A stretch of 38,747 nucleotides of DNA from Sphaerisporangium sp. (GCA_025964675.1 JAOPYI010000133.1:1-38747); one strand, 5' to 3'. Counted from the stretch's first letter, positions 1 through 8,053 are shown. Numbers and translations are program-made. The notes: a model not told the origin generated them from the letters alone.

Positions 1-87
1 GCCCATCTGGAGATCCCCTTCAAGGCGGCACCCTGCGACGACGGGCGCATCGACGTGTCCCCGATGGCCTCGGGAAGCCGGCTCTGA
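1..87 (+). CDS. C-terminal end of an unidentified protein (partial)
   Basis: Frame 1 is open from the window edge to a TGA at 85-87 and gives 28 residues ending SPMASGSRL. Codon choice is GC-rich at third positions, as in real genes here, so it is probably the 3' end of a gene starting upstream. The fragment is too short to assign a family. Confidence 0.45.
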   Translation, partial: AHLEIPFKAAPCDDGRIDVSPMASGSRL

Positions 88-105
88 CTCCGGCGCCAGG
101 AGGGG

Positions 106-192
106 TCAGCGGCTGAACACTCCCAGCATCAGGCAGACGAGGAGAAGGACACCACCCGCGATGAGCAGGGCGATGGGCAGTGGAACGTCCAC
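106..192 (-). CDS. candidate 28-residue single-span membrane peptide
   Basis: A GTG at 192-190 opens a 28-codon frame ending at TGA 108-106. It starts MDVPLPIALLIAGG and continues as an almost uninterrupted hydrophobic stretch to LGVFSR, enough for one membrane helix with a positively charged C-terminus. A GGAGG sits 9 nt before the GTG, a good ribosome binding site. In-frame codons extend further upstream to a TTG at 240, but that start has no ribosome binding site. The peptide converges on the partial gene at 1-87. It resembles small membrane subunits such as KdpF in size only; no function is assigned. Confidence 0.4.
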   Translation of the reverse strand: MDVPLPIALLIAGGVLLLVCLMLGVFSR

Positions 193-319
193 GTCTGTCT
201 GCCTCCGATCTGGTTCAGTGGGGTTGCTGGTAGGCGTCAAAGGTATGCCGAGATTCGATACCGCCGAGCCCGAAAGCCGCTCTTGATCAACTCCTGCCGT
301 CGGGAGCCGCCCGGCTTAG

Positions 320-334
320 TAAGCTGTTGTGGTG
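320..334 (+). promoter_or_regulatory. candidate leaderless -10 box of the PgeF gene
   Basis: TAAGCT at 320-325 fits the actinobacterial -10 pattern TAnnnT. Its last T lies 6 nt before the GTG at 332, so transcription could begin at the start codon. No Shine-Dalgarno sequence precedes either GTG (329 or 332), and no clear -35 is visible. Confidence 0.35.
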
Positions 335-1048
335 CTTGCGATCGACCGGGTCAGGATGGCGTTCACCGACCGTCACGGAGGCGTGAGCGCCGGGCCGTAC
401 GGCACGCGCAACCTCGGCGGGTCAGTGGGAGACGACCCCTCGGCGGTGGCCGAGAACCGCGCCCGCACCGCGAGGGGCTTCGGGCTCGAGCCCGGCGGCG
501 TCGTGTTCATGCGGCAGGTCCACAGCCGTGACGTGGGCTACGTGACCGAGCCGTTCGGCGCCGACCCGCCCTCGCTGGACGGCGTGTTCACCGACCGGCC
601 GGGGCTCGGGCTCGCCGTGCTGGCGGCCGACTGCGCGCCCGTCCTGCTCGCCGACCCCGTCGCGGGCCTGGTCGGAGGCGCTCACTCCGGCCGCGTCGGC
701 ACGGCGGCAGGCGTGGTGCCCGCGCTGCTGGAGGCGATGCGCGGCCACGGCGCCACCGACATCGTCGCACTGGTCGGCCCGCTGGCCTGCGGCAGGTGCT
801 ACGAGGTGCCGGCCGCGCTCCGCGAGGACGTCGCGGCGGCCCTGCCGGAGGCCTGGTCGGTGACCCGGGCGGGCACCCCAGCCCTCGACCTGCGCGCGGC
901 CATCGCCGCCCAGCTCGCGAACGCGGGCGTGACCGACGTCCGCCACGACGACCGCTGCACGATCGAGACGGCCGGCCTCTACTCCCACCGCAGGGAGCGG
1001 CTGACCGGCCGGTTCGCGGGCTACGTCTGGCTGGAGAACGATCGCTGA
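332..1048 (+). CDS. pgeF: PgeF/YfiH family (multicopper polyphenol oxidase-like, laccase domain) protein
   Basis: A 238-residue cytoplasmic protein of the YfiH/DUF152 family, whose characterised members hydrolyse peptidoglycan-precursor mistakes or act on purine nucleosides. The family's Cys-His-His metal site is visible: His in RQVHSRDV, Cys in LAADCAPV and His in GGAHSGRVG. The end CTIETAGLYSHRRE...TGRFAGYVWL matches the family C-terminus, and the N-terminus has the usual FTDRHGGVS and GDDPSAVAENR. Two GTG codons are possible (329, 332); 332 is chosen from the -10 spacing. The gene stands alone rather than next to ftsZ, the usual actinobacterial place for pgeF, so this may be a second copy (inference). 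Length is normal. Confidence 0.85.
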   Translation: MLAIDRVRMAFTDRHGGVSAGPYGTRNLGGSVGDDPSAVAENRARTARGFGLEPGGVVFMRQVHSRDVGYVTEPFGADPPSLDGVFTDRPGLGLAVLAADCAPVLLADPVAGLVGGAHSGRVGTAAGVVPALLEAMRGHGATDIVALVGPLACGRCYEVPAALREDVAAALPEAWSVTRAGTPALDLRAAIAAQLANAGVTDVRHDDRCTIETAGLYSHRRERLTGRFAGYVWLENDR

Positions 1049-1126
1049 GTTGCGCCTGACCAGTCGGCTCTCGTGGGCAGGCCTGCCGGCGCAGTGACGG
1101 ATACGGGTGTTTTCGAGGGAGATCGC

Positions 1127-1219
1127 ATGACTGTCTTCGGTAGGGGCGGCACTACCACCGTCATACCTGTGCGCGGGGTCGAACGGGCCGGGCGGTCCTC
1201 GTTAGCTTGGTGGCCATGA
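1127..1219 (+). CDS. candidate 30-codon upstream ORF overlapping the kinase start
   Basis: ATG 1127 follows GAGGGAG with a 5-nt gap, a good ribosome binding site. The 30-codon frame (starts MTVFGRGG, ends SSLAWWP) terminates at TGA 1217-1219, which overlaps the ATG of the histidine kinase in an ATGA arrangement. Composition is unlike a conserved protein. It may be a leader ORF that couples translation to the kinase, or chance. Confidence 0.25.
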   Translation: MTVFGRGGTTTVIPVRGVERAGRSSLAWWP

Positions 1220-2463
1220 GATCCCTCCTCAAGCACCTTGGCACCGACACCAGGTACACCCTGCTCGGGCTGCCCCTCGCCATCCTCAGCTTCAGCCTGC
1301 TGATCGCCGGGGTGTCCGCGGGGCTCGGCACGCTGGTCGTTTGGATAGGGCTGCCCATCCTGGCGGTGACCTTGCTCGCGGCCCGCGCCTTCGCCGACGT
1401 CGAGCGGCGCTGGCTTCCCGAGATACTCGGCCGCGCCGTCGCCCGCCCGCGTTACAAGAAGGCCCCGGAGAGGGCCGGATGGGCGCGCAGGCTGGTGCAG
1501 CCGCTGGCGAACGGCCAGTCATGGCTCGACCTGTTGCACGGCATCGTGGTCTTCCCGGTCGCGATCGTGACGTTCGTGGTGACGGTGACATGGTGGTCGG
1601 TGACCGTGGCCGGTCTGCTGTACCCCCTTTACGGGTGGATCACCTCCAACATCCCCGGCAACACGCAGCTGCCCGAGCTGCTCGGGGTCGGCAGGGGGTA
1701 CTTCACCGACAGCGCCTTCTACCTCGTACTCGGCGCCGTCTTCGCCATCACCCTGCCGGGGATCGTCCGGGGCGGTGCCCTGCTCCAGGCCGGGCTCGGC
1801 AGGGCATTGCTCACCGGCGTGGCCGAGCTGCACGAGCGCATCGACGACCTCACCGAGGGACGGGCCGCCGCCGTGTCGGCCGAGGCGAGCGCCCTTCGCA
1901 GGCTCGAGCGGGACATCCACGACGGGCCGCAGCAGCGCCTGGTGTATCTCGCGATGGAGCTCTCCCGGGCGCAGCGCCAGCTCCAGAAGGACCCCCAGGC
2001 CGCGCACGCCACGCTCTCGGAGGCGATCACGGCCACCCGCGAGACGCTCGACGAGCTGCGGGCGCTGTCGCGGGGCATCGCCCCCCCGATCCTGAGCGAC
2101 CGGGGCCTCGCCCCGGCGATCGCCGCGCTGGCCGGGCGCTGCACCATCCCGGTCGAGCTCGACGTGCAGACCGCCGAGAGATACACCGCCGTCGTCGAGA
2201 ACTCCATCTACTACGTGGCGGCCGAGACGCTGACCAACATCGCCAAGCACAGCAGGGCCGAGCTGTGCACGCTCTCGCTGAGCCGCACCGGCGACACGCT
2301 CGTGCTCGCGATCGGCGATGATGGGGTCGGCGGCGCACACGTCGCCAAAGGGCACGGCCTGGCCGGTCTGGCGGACCGGCTGCGCGCGGTGGACGGCGAG
2401 CTGCTCGTCCAGTCACCGGTCGGCGGGCCGACGTTGATCGTTGCGGAGGTTCCGTGCGGGTAG
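1216..2463 (+). CDS. NarL-type sensor histidine kinase with N-terminal membrane sensor domain
   Basis: A 415-residue kinase. The first half holds several hydrophobic spans (near residues 13-45 and 110-190) and resembles the 'Sensor' membrane domain of actinobacterial kinases. The dimerisation domain follows, with the phosphoacceptor in ERDIHDGPQQRLV (His235). The HATPase region has an N-box (AAETLTNIAKHS) and GDDGVGGA. ATG 1216 is chosen; TAGCTT at 1203-1208 lies 7 nt before it, as in leaderless genes, while a 30-codon ORF ending in ATGA gives an alternative coupled start. It overlaps the response regulator by 10 bp, so the two form one operon. The sensed signal is unknown. Confidence 0.9.
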   Translation: MRSLLKHLGTDTRYTLLGLPLAILSFSLLIAGVSAGLGTLVVWIGLPILAVTLLAARAFADVERRWLPEILGRAVARPRYKKAPERAGWARRLVQPLANGQSWLDLLHGIVVFPVAIVTFVVTVTWWSVTVAGLLYPLYGWITSNIPGNTQLPELLGVGRGYFTDSAFYLVLGAVFAITLPGIVRGGALLQAGLGRALLTGVAELHERIDDLTEGRAAAVSAEASALRRLERDIHDGPQQRLVYLAMELSRAQRQLQKDPQAAHATLSEAITATRETLDELRALSRGIAPPILSDRGLAPAIAALAGRCTIPVELDVQTAERYTAVVENSIYYVAAETLTNIAKHSRAELCTLSLSRTGDTLVLAIGDDGVGGAHVAKGHGLAGLADRLRAVDGELLVQSPVGGPTLIVAEVPCG

Positions 2464-3101
2464 TCGTGGCCGATGACGCCGTTCTCATCCGATCCGGCCT
2501 GGTGAGGCTGCTGGAGGAGTTCGGCTGCGAGGTGGTCGCCGCGGTGGGCGACGGCGACGCGCTGGTGAAGTCCGTCGCGGCTCACCGTCCGGACATCTCC
2601 GTCGTGGACGTCCGGATGCCACCGAGCTTCGCCGACGAGGGCCTGCGGGCCGCCGTCGAGGCCCGGCGCCAGGTGCCGGGCTCGCCGGTGATGATCCTCT
2701 CGCAGTACGTCGAGGTCTCCTACGCCGACGACCTGCTCGCCGACGCCCGGGGAGCGGTCGGCTACCTGCTGAAGGACCGCGTGGCCGACGTGGAGGAGTT
2801 CCTTGACGGGCTTCGCCGGGTGGCCTCCGGCGGCACCGTATTCGACCCGCAGGTGGTGGCCCAGTTGATGGTCAGACGTCGGCGTGACGACCCGCTGGCC
2901 TCCCTGACCCCGAGGGAGCGTGAGGTGCTTGGCCTGATGGCCGAGGGCAAGTCGAACCCCGCGATCGGCCGCCAGCTCGTCATCACCGACGGCGCGGTGG
3001 AGAAGCACGTCAGGAGCATCTTCAACAAGCTCGGCCTGTACGCCGACGACGGCGACCAGCACCGCCGGGTCCTTGCCGTCCTCACCTACCTGCGTTCCTG
3101 A
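2454..3101 (+). CDS. NarL/FixJ-family response regulator
   Basis: A 215-residue two-domain regulator. The receiver domain (residues 1-120) has the acidic pair D7/D8, the phosphorylation site D52 in VVDVRMPP and the lysine of YLLKDRV. The C-terminal LuxR-type HTH begins at LTPREREVLGLMAEGKSN and ends VEKHVRSIFNKLGL. The GTG start lies inside the end of the kinase gene (10-bp overlap), so translation is coupled and the kinase at 1216 is its partner. It should bind DNA as a phosphorylated dimer; no target can be read from the window. It converges on the acetyltransferase with a 15-bp gap. Confidence 0.92.
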   Translation: MRVVVADDAVLIRSGLVRLLEEFGCEVVAAVGDGDALVKSVAAHRPDISVVDVRMPPSFADEGLRAAVEARRQVPGSPVMILSQYVEVSYADDLLADARGAVGYLLKDRVADVEEFLDGLRRVASGGTVFDPQVVAQLMVRRRRDDPLASLTPREREVLGLMAEGKSNPAIGRQLVITDGAVEKHVRSIFNKLGLYADDGDQHRRVLAVLTYLRS

Positions 3102-3116
3102 CGCGGGGCCGCCCCG

Positions 3117-3863
3117 TCACCCGGGGACGGCGACGGTGATCGAGGACAGCGTGTGGCGGAAGCCGAGGCGCTCGTAGACGCGGCGCGCGGGGTTGCCCTC
3201 GGTCACGGCGAGCCCTAGGGCGGGCAGCCCGTGCAGGGTGGCGAGGGCCACGGCACGGCGGAGCATGACGGCGCCGAGGCCGGCGAACTCCGGACTCTGG
3301 TCGCGGAAGAGGTCGAAGACCCAGGGGCCCCCGAAGGGAAGATCGCCCTCGAGGGTGCCGACGAGCACCCCGGCCACCACCCGGTCCTCCCGCAGCAGCA
3401 GGCCGCCGCAGGGGAGCAGCGGGCCGTACGACGTCCCGGAGATCATCGGCGCGAGGTCGCGCTCGAGCGCGGCGGTGTCGTCGCCCGCGTTGTGGTCGGG
3501 GTGGCCGGGCGGGTACGCGCCGCGCCACGCGGCGAAGACCTCCTCGGGCGGCACCGCGTCACAGGCCACGACGCCGTAGCCGGTCTCCGCCCACTCCGGC
3601 GGCGCGGGCTCGGAGCGCAGGTCGCGGGAGTAGATGTGGGCGTGCCGGAGCCGCCGCCCGCCCGCGGCGAGCAGGCGCCCACCGAGGTCCTCGTCGCCCG
3701 AGACGACCCAGCCGGGCATCTCGCGGAGGATCACCTCCACCGCGCCCGGTCCGAGCACCCGCGCGAGGTCGGCGTACGGGCGGCCGGCGCGGGTGCCCTC
3801 TATGTAGCTGAGCACCGGGCGGCCGGCCAGGTCCGTCACCGTCCTGCGGCTGAGAGTCTCCAC
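3117..3863 (-). CDS. GNAT-family N-acetyltransferase
   Basis: A protein of about 248 residues. The C-terminal half is a GNAT fold: VVAGVLVGTL, then an acetyl-CoA loop region around SPEFAGLGAVMLRRAVALATLHG and the motif-B-like LAVTEGNPARRVYERLGFRHT. The N-terminal half (SYIEGTRAGRPYADLARVL...) is less conserved and may set the substrate, which is unknown. The frame is open to a GTG at 3887, but the GTG at 3863 is preferred: TAACTT lies 7 nt upstream, as in leaderless genes, and neither start has a Shine-Dalgarno. It is transcribed towards the two-component operon. Confidence 0.75.
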   Translation of the reverse strand: METLSRRTVTDLAGRPVLSYIEGTRAGRPYADLARVLGPGAVEVILREMPGWVVSGDEDLGGRLLAAGGRRLRHAHIYSRDLRSEPAPPEWAETGYGVVACDAVPPEEVFAAWRGAYPPGHPDHNAGDDTAALERDLAPMISGTSYGPLLPCGGLLLREDRVVAGVLVGTLEGDLPFGGPWVFDLFRDQSPEFAGLGAVMLRRAVALATLHGLPALGLAVTEGNPARRVYERLGFRHTLSSITVAVPG

Positions 3864-3887
3864 GCCGTCAAAGTTAGAGCGGGTCAC

Positions 3888-4136
3888 CGGTCCAAGGCCA
3901 CCGATTTTCAGGGCGACTCATGCCTATAAATCATCGTTTGTCGGCTTTGTTCGCTGGTATTTACCTTAAATAGTACAAAGTTCAAGCGCGCCAAATTTCT
4001 GTAACGTTCTGGTACCGGCGGGGCGTACGAGGCGCTAGTGTGATCGCGCGCGCAAATGTCCCGATAGATCCCGGTAGGCACCCAGCAGCACGTTGTCCGG
4101 CCCATGCCGGTACCGCGTTATCTGGCGGAGGACGGG
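3888..4136. other. AT-richer divergent intergenic region
   Basis: This spacer between the divergent acetyltransferase and cytochrome b-like genes has an AT-rich stretch (about 3900-4000) that stands out from the surrounding GC-rich DNA. TTGTTC at 3947-3952 followed by ATAGTA/TAGTAC near 3970 is a weak candidate promoter for the rightward genes. No repeat or operator is convincing. Confidence 0.35.
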
Positions 4137-4901
4137 ATGAAAGAAACGCGACATCGACGAGCTCCTCAACGGTCTCGATCACGGGCCCCAATCGTGGTCG
4201 GACTTTTCACGTCCACGTCGCTTCTGGCGGGGACCGCTCTTCTCGGAGCATCGGTCCTCGCCACCGTGCAAGGCTTCCTCATTTACTACTCGGGGGTGTT
4301 CACTCTCCTTGGACTGACAGGGACGGTAGTGGTCGGACTGGCCGCCACCGATCGCATAATCCTCGCGGTACGGCACCGCGTCTTCATGCAGGGACTGCAC
4401 CGGGCCTTCGCCGTCTTCGCGGTGGGCTTCCTGATCACGCACGTCATCCTGCAGATCATGAGACGGCGCGTGACCGCCACCGACGCGTTCCTGCCGTTCG
4501 GCGGGTCCGGCTTCGCGGTGGGCCTTGGCACCGTCGCCGCCGATCTGATGATCCTGGTGGCGGCCACCGGAGCGTTCCGCGGTCGCTTCGTCGGCATCAG
4601 GTGGCCATGGCTGTGGCGCGTGCTGCACGTCTCCGCGTACATCTCCTGGCCGATCGCCATCGTGCACGGGCTGACCGCGGGACGGCCCGCGGCCGCCTGG
4701 GTGAGCATGAGCTATGTGGGCTCCCTCATCACGGTGGGGCTGATCGTTCTGATACGGCTGGTCGTGACCTCCGGTCCGATGGGCGGAGCCCCGGGAGCCG
4801 TCCGCCCCGCCAACATCGGGCGCAAGGCCGAGCAGATCCGCGTAGACGACGTGTTCGACGAGGAGTTCTGGGTCACGTTGAGAAAGGAGGTACGGCGATG
4901 A
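4137..4901 (+). CDS. ferric reductase-like/cytochrome b-type transmembrane protein
   Basis: A 254-residue integral membrane protein with about six hydrophobic spans. Two histidine pairs mark a bis-heme b site: one in LHRAFAVFAVGFLITH (13 residues between) and one in LHVSAYISWPIAIVH (12 between), as in ferric reductase/NOX-type domains. It should carry electrons across or into the membrane. GGAGG sits 6 nt before ATG 4137, so this start is preferred to the ATG at 4104. It lacks a cytoplasmic FAD/NAD(P)H domain of its own. The next gene, overlapping by 4 bp (ATGA), encodes a NuoF-like flavo-iron-sulfur protein and probably supplies that function. Confidence 0.8.
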   Translation: MKETRHRRAPQRSRSRAPIVVGLFTSTSLLAGTALLGASVLATVQGFLIYYSGVFTLLGLTGTVVVGLAATDRIILAVRHRVFMQGLHRAFAVFAVGFLITHVILQIMRRRVTATDAFLPFGGSGFAVGLGTVAADLMILVAATGAFRGRFVGIRWPWLWRVLHVSAYISWPIAIVHGLTAGRPAAAWVSMSYVGSLITVGLIVLIRLVVTSGPMGGAPGAVRPANIGRKAEQIRVDDVFDEEFWVTLRKEVRR

Positions 4902-6385
4902 CCACGTACGGAGTGCCGGACATCTTCAGGATCGGGCCGGGTCGGCTGACCGCCGGCCTCGACAGCTCGCCGCGGCTCGACTACGACACCCATCGACGGG
5001 TGCACGGCCACATGCCCCGCCTCCCGATCGACGACCTGCTCGCGCTGGCCGAGCTCGGCGACCTGCGCGGTCGCGGCGGCGCGGGCTTCCCCTTCGCCCG
5101 CAAGCTCAGGGCCGTGATCGACTCGGCGGGACGGCGCGGCGCGCCGATCACGGTGGTGGTCAACGCCACCGAGGGAGAGCCCGCCGCGCACAAGGACAAG
5201 GTGCTACTCACCCGGGCGCCGCACCTGATCCTCGACGGCGCCGACCTGGTGGCGCGGGCGCTCTCGGCCGTGGAGATCGTCGTGGGCGTCGCCCACGGCG
5301 GCCCCGGGGAGCGCTCGCTGCTCAACGCCATACACGAGCGGGGCATGACGGACACCGTCCGGGTGGTCCGCATGCCGGACCGCTTCATCTCCGGCGAGGG
5401 CGGCGCCCTGGTACGGGGCATCAACGGTGAGCGTCCCATCCCGCCCGGCCGCAAGGTCCGCTCCAGCGACAGCGGCGTGGGCGGGATGCCGACCATGCTG
5501 TCCAACGCCGAGACCTACGCGCAGCTCGCACTGATGGCGATGCTGGGCGTCGACATGTACTCGTCGGTGGGCCTGCCCTCCGAGCCGGGAACGGTACTGC
5601 TCAGCGTGACCGGTTCGGCCCGCCGCCCCGCGGTCGTGGAGACACCGACCGGAGTACGGCTCCGCGAGGTGCTTGACCTGTGCGACGCCACGGTAGGCCA
5701 GGGAGTCCTGCTCGGCGGCTACCACGGCAAGTGGATGTCCGCCGAGGCGGTCGAGCGGGCCGAGATCTCCCGCGCCGGGTTGGAGGCGCTCGGCGGAGCC
5801 CTTGGCGCGGGGATCGTCGTGCCGCTCGGGTGGGAGTCCTGCCCGCTGGGCGAGACCGCCAGGGTCGCGAGATACATGGCAGGTCAGAGCGCAGGGCAGT
5901 GCGGGCCCTGTTACATGGGCCTGCCCGACCTCGCGCAGGCGTTCGGCGCCCTGGCCGACGGCAACGGGCACATCGAGGCGGTGCAGCGTGCCGCCGCCAT
6001 CATGAGGGGCCGGGGCGCGTGCGGCCACCCCGACGGCACCGCGCGGTTCGTGCTGTCCGCCATCGACGTCTTCGCCGAGGACATCATGACCCACGCGGCG
6101 TACGGCACGTGCGGGCTGCCGGTGAACGGTTTGCTGCCGTTGCCGGCCGAGCCGTCGTCCCGCGCCGCGGAGGCGCAGCTCATCCTCGACTGGTCGCGGT
6201 GCGAGGGGCACGGGCTCTGCTCCCTGGTGATCCCCGAGCTGATCAGCCTCGACCAGCACGGCTACCCCGTGGTGAGCACCGCGTCGGTTCCGGGCCGGCT
6301 GGAAGGCGACGCGCGCAGGGCCATCGAGATGTGCCCGGCGCTCGCGCTGCGGCTCACCCCCGCGCCGACCGAGAGCAGGAGGTAG
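4898..6385 (+). CDS. NuoF-like NADH dehydrogenase 51-kDa-type protein with C-terminal ferredoxin
   Basis: A 495-residue soluble protein. The FMN/NADH region (LRGRGGAGFPFARKLRA, ATEGEPAAHKDKVLL) and an SLBB-like middle match the NuoF family. The iron-sulfur region reads SAGQCGPCYMG and later GRGACGHPDG, so the first Cys of the canonical CxxCxxC is Ala. The last 70 residues form a ferredoxin with CEGHGLC (CX5C) and MCPALAL, which suggests a [3Fe-4S] cluster. AAAGGAGG precedes ATG 4898, and the ATGA overlap couples it to the membrane b-heme protein. The open frame continues far upstream, but that part lies over the upstream gene. Likely role: passing electrons from NAD(P)H to the membrane hemes; the final acceptor is unknown. 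Confidence 0.82.
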   Translation: MTTYGVPDIFRIGPGRLTAGLDSSPRLDYDTHRRVHGHMPRLPIDDLLALAELGDLRGRGGAGFPFARKLRAVIDSAGRRGAPITVVVNATEGEPAAHKDKVLLTRAPHLILDGADLVARALSAVEIVVGVAHGGPGERSLLNAIHERGMTDTVRVVRMPDRFISGEGGALVRGINGERPIPPGRKVRSSDSGVGGMPTMLSNAETYAQLALMAMLGVDMYSSVGLPSEPGTVLLSVTGSARRPAVVETPTGVRLREVLDLCDATVGQGVLLGGYHGKWMSAEAVERAEISRAGLEALGGALGAGIVVPLGWESCPLGETARVARYMAGQSAGQCGPCYMGLPDLAQAFGALADGNGHIEAVQRAAAIMRGRGACGHPDGTARFVLSAIDVFAEDIMTHAAYGTCGLPVNGLLPLPAEPSSRAAEAQLILDWSRCEGHGLCSLVIPELISLDQHGYPVVSTASVPGRLEGDARRAIEMCPALALRLTPAPTESRR

Positions 6386-6478
6386 GAGATTCGCGCCGTC
6401 CCCGTCACCCATCCCGGCGTTTGGGTCGTCGCGGCCAGGCGTCGTCGCGTGGTCCGCGTCCCCCCTTGCCGCTCCCGG

Positions 6479-7345
6479 TCAGGCGACGGGAATGTCCAGA
6501 AGGCGGACCCCGTCTTCCCTGCGCACCTCGAAGCGGACGATGTCGGTCTTGGCCAGGGCCGTGCCGCCCGTCAGCCGCAGCGGATCGGGATGCCCCGGCA
6601 CGCCGTACCCCTGACCGGGTGCCACCCGCCAGCCCGACACCACGTCGGTGTCGCCGGAGCGGGATACCGCGATCAGGCTGCAGCGCTCCGGCCCCCTGAC
6701 CCCGCTGAGCTGGAAGGCGACCTCGGTGCCCCACCCCTTGGCCACCAGGCCGACCGCGCCGCTCACCCCGGTGTCGGGGCTGGTGCCCTCGTTGAGATCC
6801 GCCTTGGCGGAGCCGCTCGGAGAACCGGCCGCGACGGGCACGGACGCGCCGCGCGGCCACAGGACCTGGGTGGTCGCCGCGCCGGTGATCCCGATGACCA
6901 CGGCCGCGGCGACACCGAGCAACATCACGCGCCGGCGACGGCCGCGCAGCACGGCCAGGTCGTCGCGCCGCTCGTCGAACGGCGGGTCGGGCGCGGCGGA
7001 GCGCCGATGGCTCGGAACGGGAGAGCGCCGGCGCGGGTGAGGCGACCACAGGTCCTTCACCACTCCGCTCGGGGAGGAGCCGTTCACGGCGGCGCGTGAC
7101 ACGCCGTTCGCACCCCCGCCCGCGCCCTTCACCGTGCCCGGGGCCGCGCCGTTCACAGTGTCCTTCATGCCGCGCTTGATCACGTCCAGCGCGTCGGGCA
7201 GCTCGTACATGTCCCGAAGCTCGTCCTGGCAGCTCGCGCAGTCGAGCAGATGGCGGTCGAACGCCTCGGAGTCCTCCTTGTTGAGGATTCCGAGGATGTA
7301 CGCGGCCACCTCGATGTGAGGGGGTGAATCCATCAGACCGGTCAC
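6479..7345 (-). CDS. ZAS-type anti-sigma factor (RslA/RskA-like)
   Basis: A 288-residue membrane anti-sigma factor. The N-terminal zinc-associated motif is HLLDCASC (H32-x3-C36-x2-C39). A Gly/Ala/Pro-rich linker follows, then one membrane span (RRVMLLGVAAAVVIGITGAATTQ, near residues 147-168) and an external domain of about 115 residues ending VRREDGVRLLDIPVA. GTG 7345 is chosen because AAGGAG lies 5 nt upstream and GTGA overlaps the sigma gene stop by 4 bp; an internal ATG at 7333 is less well placed. It should hold the adjacent ECF sigma factor inactive, possibly released by redox change at the zinc site or by proteolysis. Confidence 0.88.
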   Translation of the reverse strand: MTGLMDSPPHIEVAAYILGILNKEDSEAFDRHLLDCASCQDELRDMYELPDALDVIKRGMKDTVNGAAPGTVKGAGGGANGVSRAAVNGSSPSGVVKDLWSPHPRRRSPVPSHRRSAAPDPPFDERRDDLAVLRGRRRRVMLLGVAAAVVIGITGAATTQVLWPRGASVPVAAGSPSGSAKADLNEGTSPDTGVSGAVGLVAKGWGTEVAFQLSGVRGPERCSLIAVSRSGDTDVVSGWRVAPGQGYGVPGHPDPLRLTGGTALAKTDIVRFEVRREDGVRLLDIPVA

Positions 7346-7911
7346 CCCCTCTCCTTCATCGTCTTCTGGAGGGCGCGAAGCGCGTAGTACACCCGGGACT
7401 TGACAGTCCCGGGCGGAACTCCCAGCACCTCTGCCGCTTCATTGATCGTACGGTCGTGGAGGTAGGTCTGTACGAGCGCTTCCCGGTGTTCTTCCGAGAG
7501 GCTGTACAGGGCCTCCGATACCACCATCGCCGACAGCATCGGCTCAGACCCGTCGGGTATGGCCACGCTGTCAAGCCTGTCAGGTTCGACCTCCTGCGGA
7601 CGCACGGAGCGCTGACGGTGGGCGTCGATGACGATCCTGCGGGCGACGGTCATCAGCCATGCCCACAGGAGACCGGGCTCCCTGTTGAGCTTCCCCGCGT
7701 TCCGCCACGCGCGGAAGACCGTTTCCTGTACGACATCCTCTGCCCATTGCTGGTCGCCTCCAGTCAATCTGCGCACATTGCGGAGGAGGGGACCGCCGAA
7801 CTCGCGGTAGAGCGTTGTGACCAGCTGCTCTTCCGAGTCGTCGTGGGCTTCCTCCGGTCGGGACCGGACGCTGCGATCACGCTGCACAGGCACATGGTGG
7901 CAGTGGATCAT
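7342..7911 (-). CDS. ECF RNA polymerase sigma factor (SigL/SigK-like)
   Basis: About 189 residues with sigma region 2 (LVTTLYREFGGPLL, AEDVVQETVFRAWRN, AWLMTVARRIVIDAHR) and region 4 (LSEEHREALVQTYLHDRTINEAAEVLGVPPGTVKSRVYYALRAL). It resembles the mycobacterial SigL/SigK group in sequence, size and anti-sigma arrangement. The frame is open to 8019; ATG 7911 is chosen because the stretch before it is not sigma-like, but the start is uncertain (no Shine-Dalgarno; GTG codons follow within 25 nt). Its product probably reads the GAAC-N17-CGTACC promoters at 7970, 18276 and 18341. No such promoter lies before the sigma gene itself. Confidence 0.9.
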   Translation of the reverse strand: MIHCHHVPVQRDRSVRSRPEEAHDDSEEQLVTTLYREFGGPLLRNVRRLTGGDQQWAEDVVQETVFRAWRNAGKLNREPGLLWAWLMTVARRIVIDAHRQRSVRPQEVEPDRLDSVAIPDGSEPMLSAMVVSEALYSLSEEHREALVQTYLHDRTINEAAEVLGVPPGTVKSRVYYALRALQKTMKERG

Positions 7912-7969
7912 TTGTAACGTAAGCGATTTGCGTAACTTGCGGCAGATTAGAAAATCTAGCCACATCCGT

Positions 7970-7997
7970 TGAACCACCCGTGACAAGCCGCCGTACC
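7970..7997 (+). promoter_or_regulatory. ECF-type promoter of the DUF4142 gene
   Basis: TGAACC at 7970-7975 and CGTACC at 7992-7997 are separated by 16 bp. As I recall, the mycobacterial SigL consensus is TGAACC ... CGTgtC. The same pair at the same spacing recurs before the lipoprotein operon (18276-18303). The start of transcription would fall near 8004, about 50 nt before the GTG at 8054. Confidence 0.65.
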
Positions 7998-8053
7998 TCC
8001 CCCTGAAAAGCGCGCCCAAGGGATCCGGGACACGAAAGGGAGAAGAGCATTAG

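Noticed and set aside
4040-4897. A 286-codon N-terminal extension of the NuoF-like protein
   Set aside because: It overlaps the b-heme protein in another frame, while an excellent ribosome binding site and ATGA overlap fix the start at 4898.
6386-6478. A terminator between the convergent NuoF-like and anti-sigma genes
   Set aside because: Only short imperfect stems were found in the 93-bp gap.
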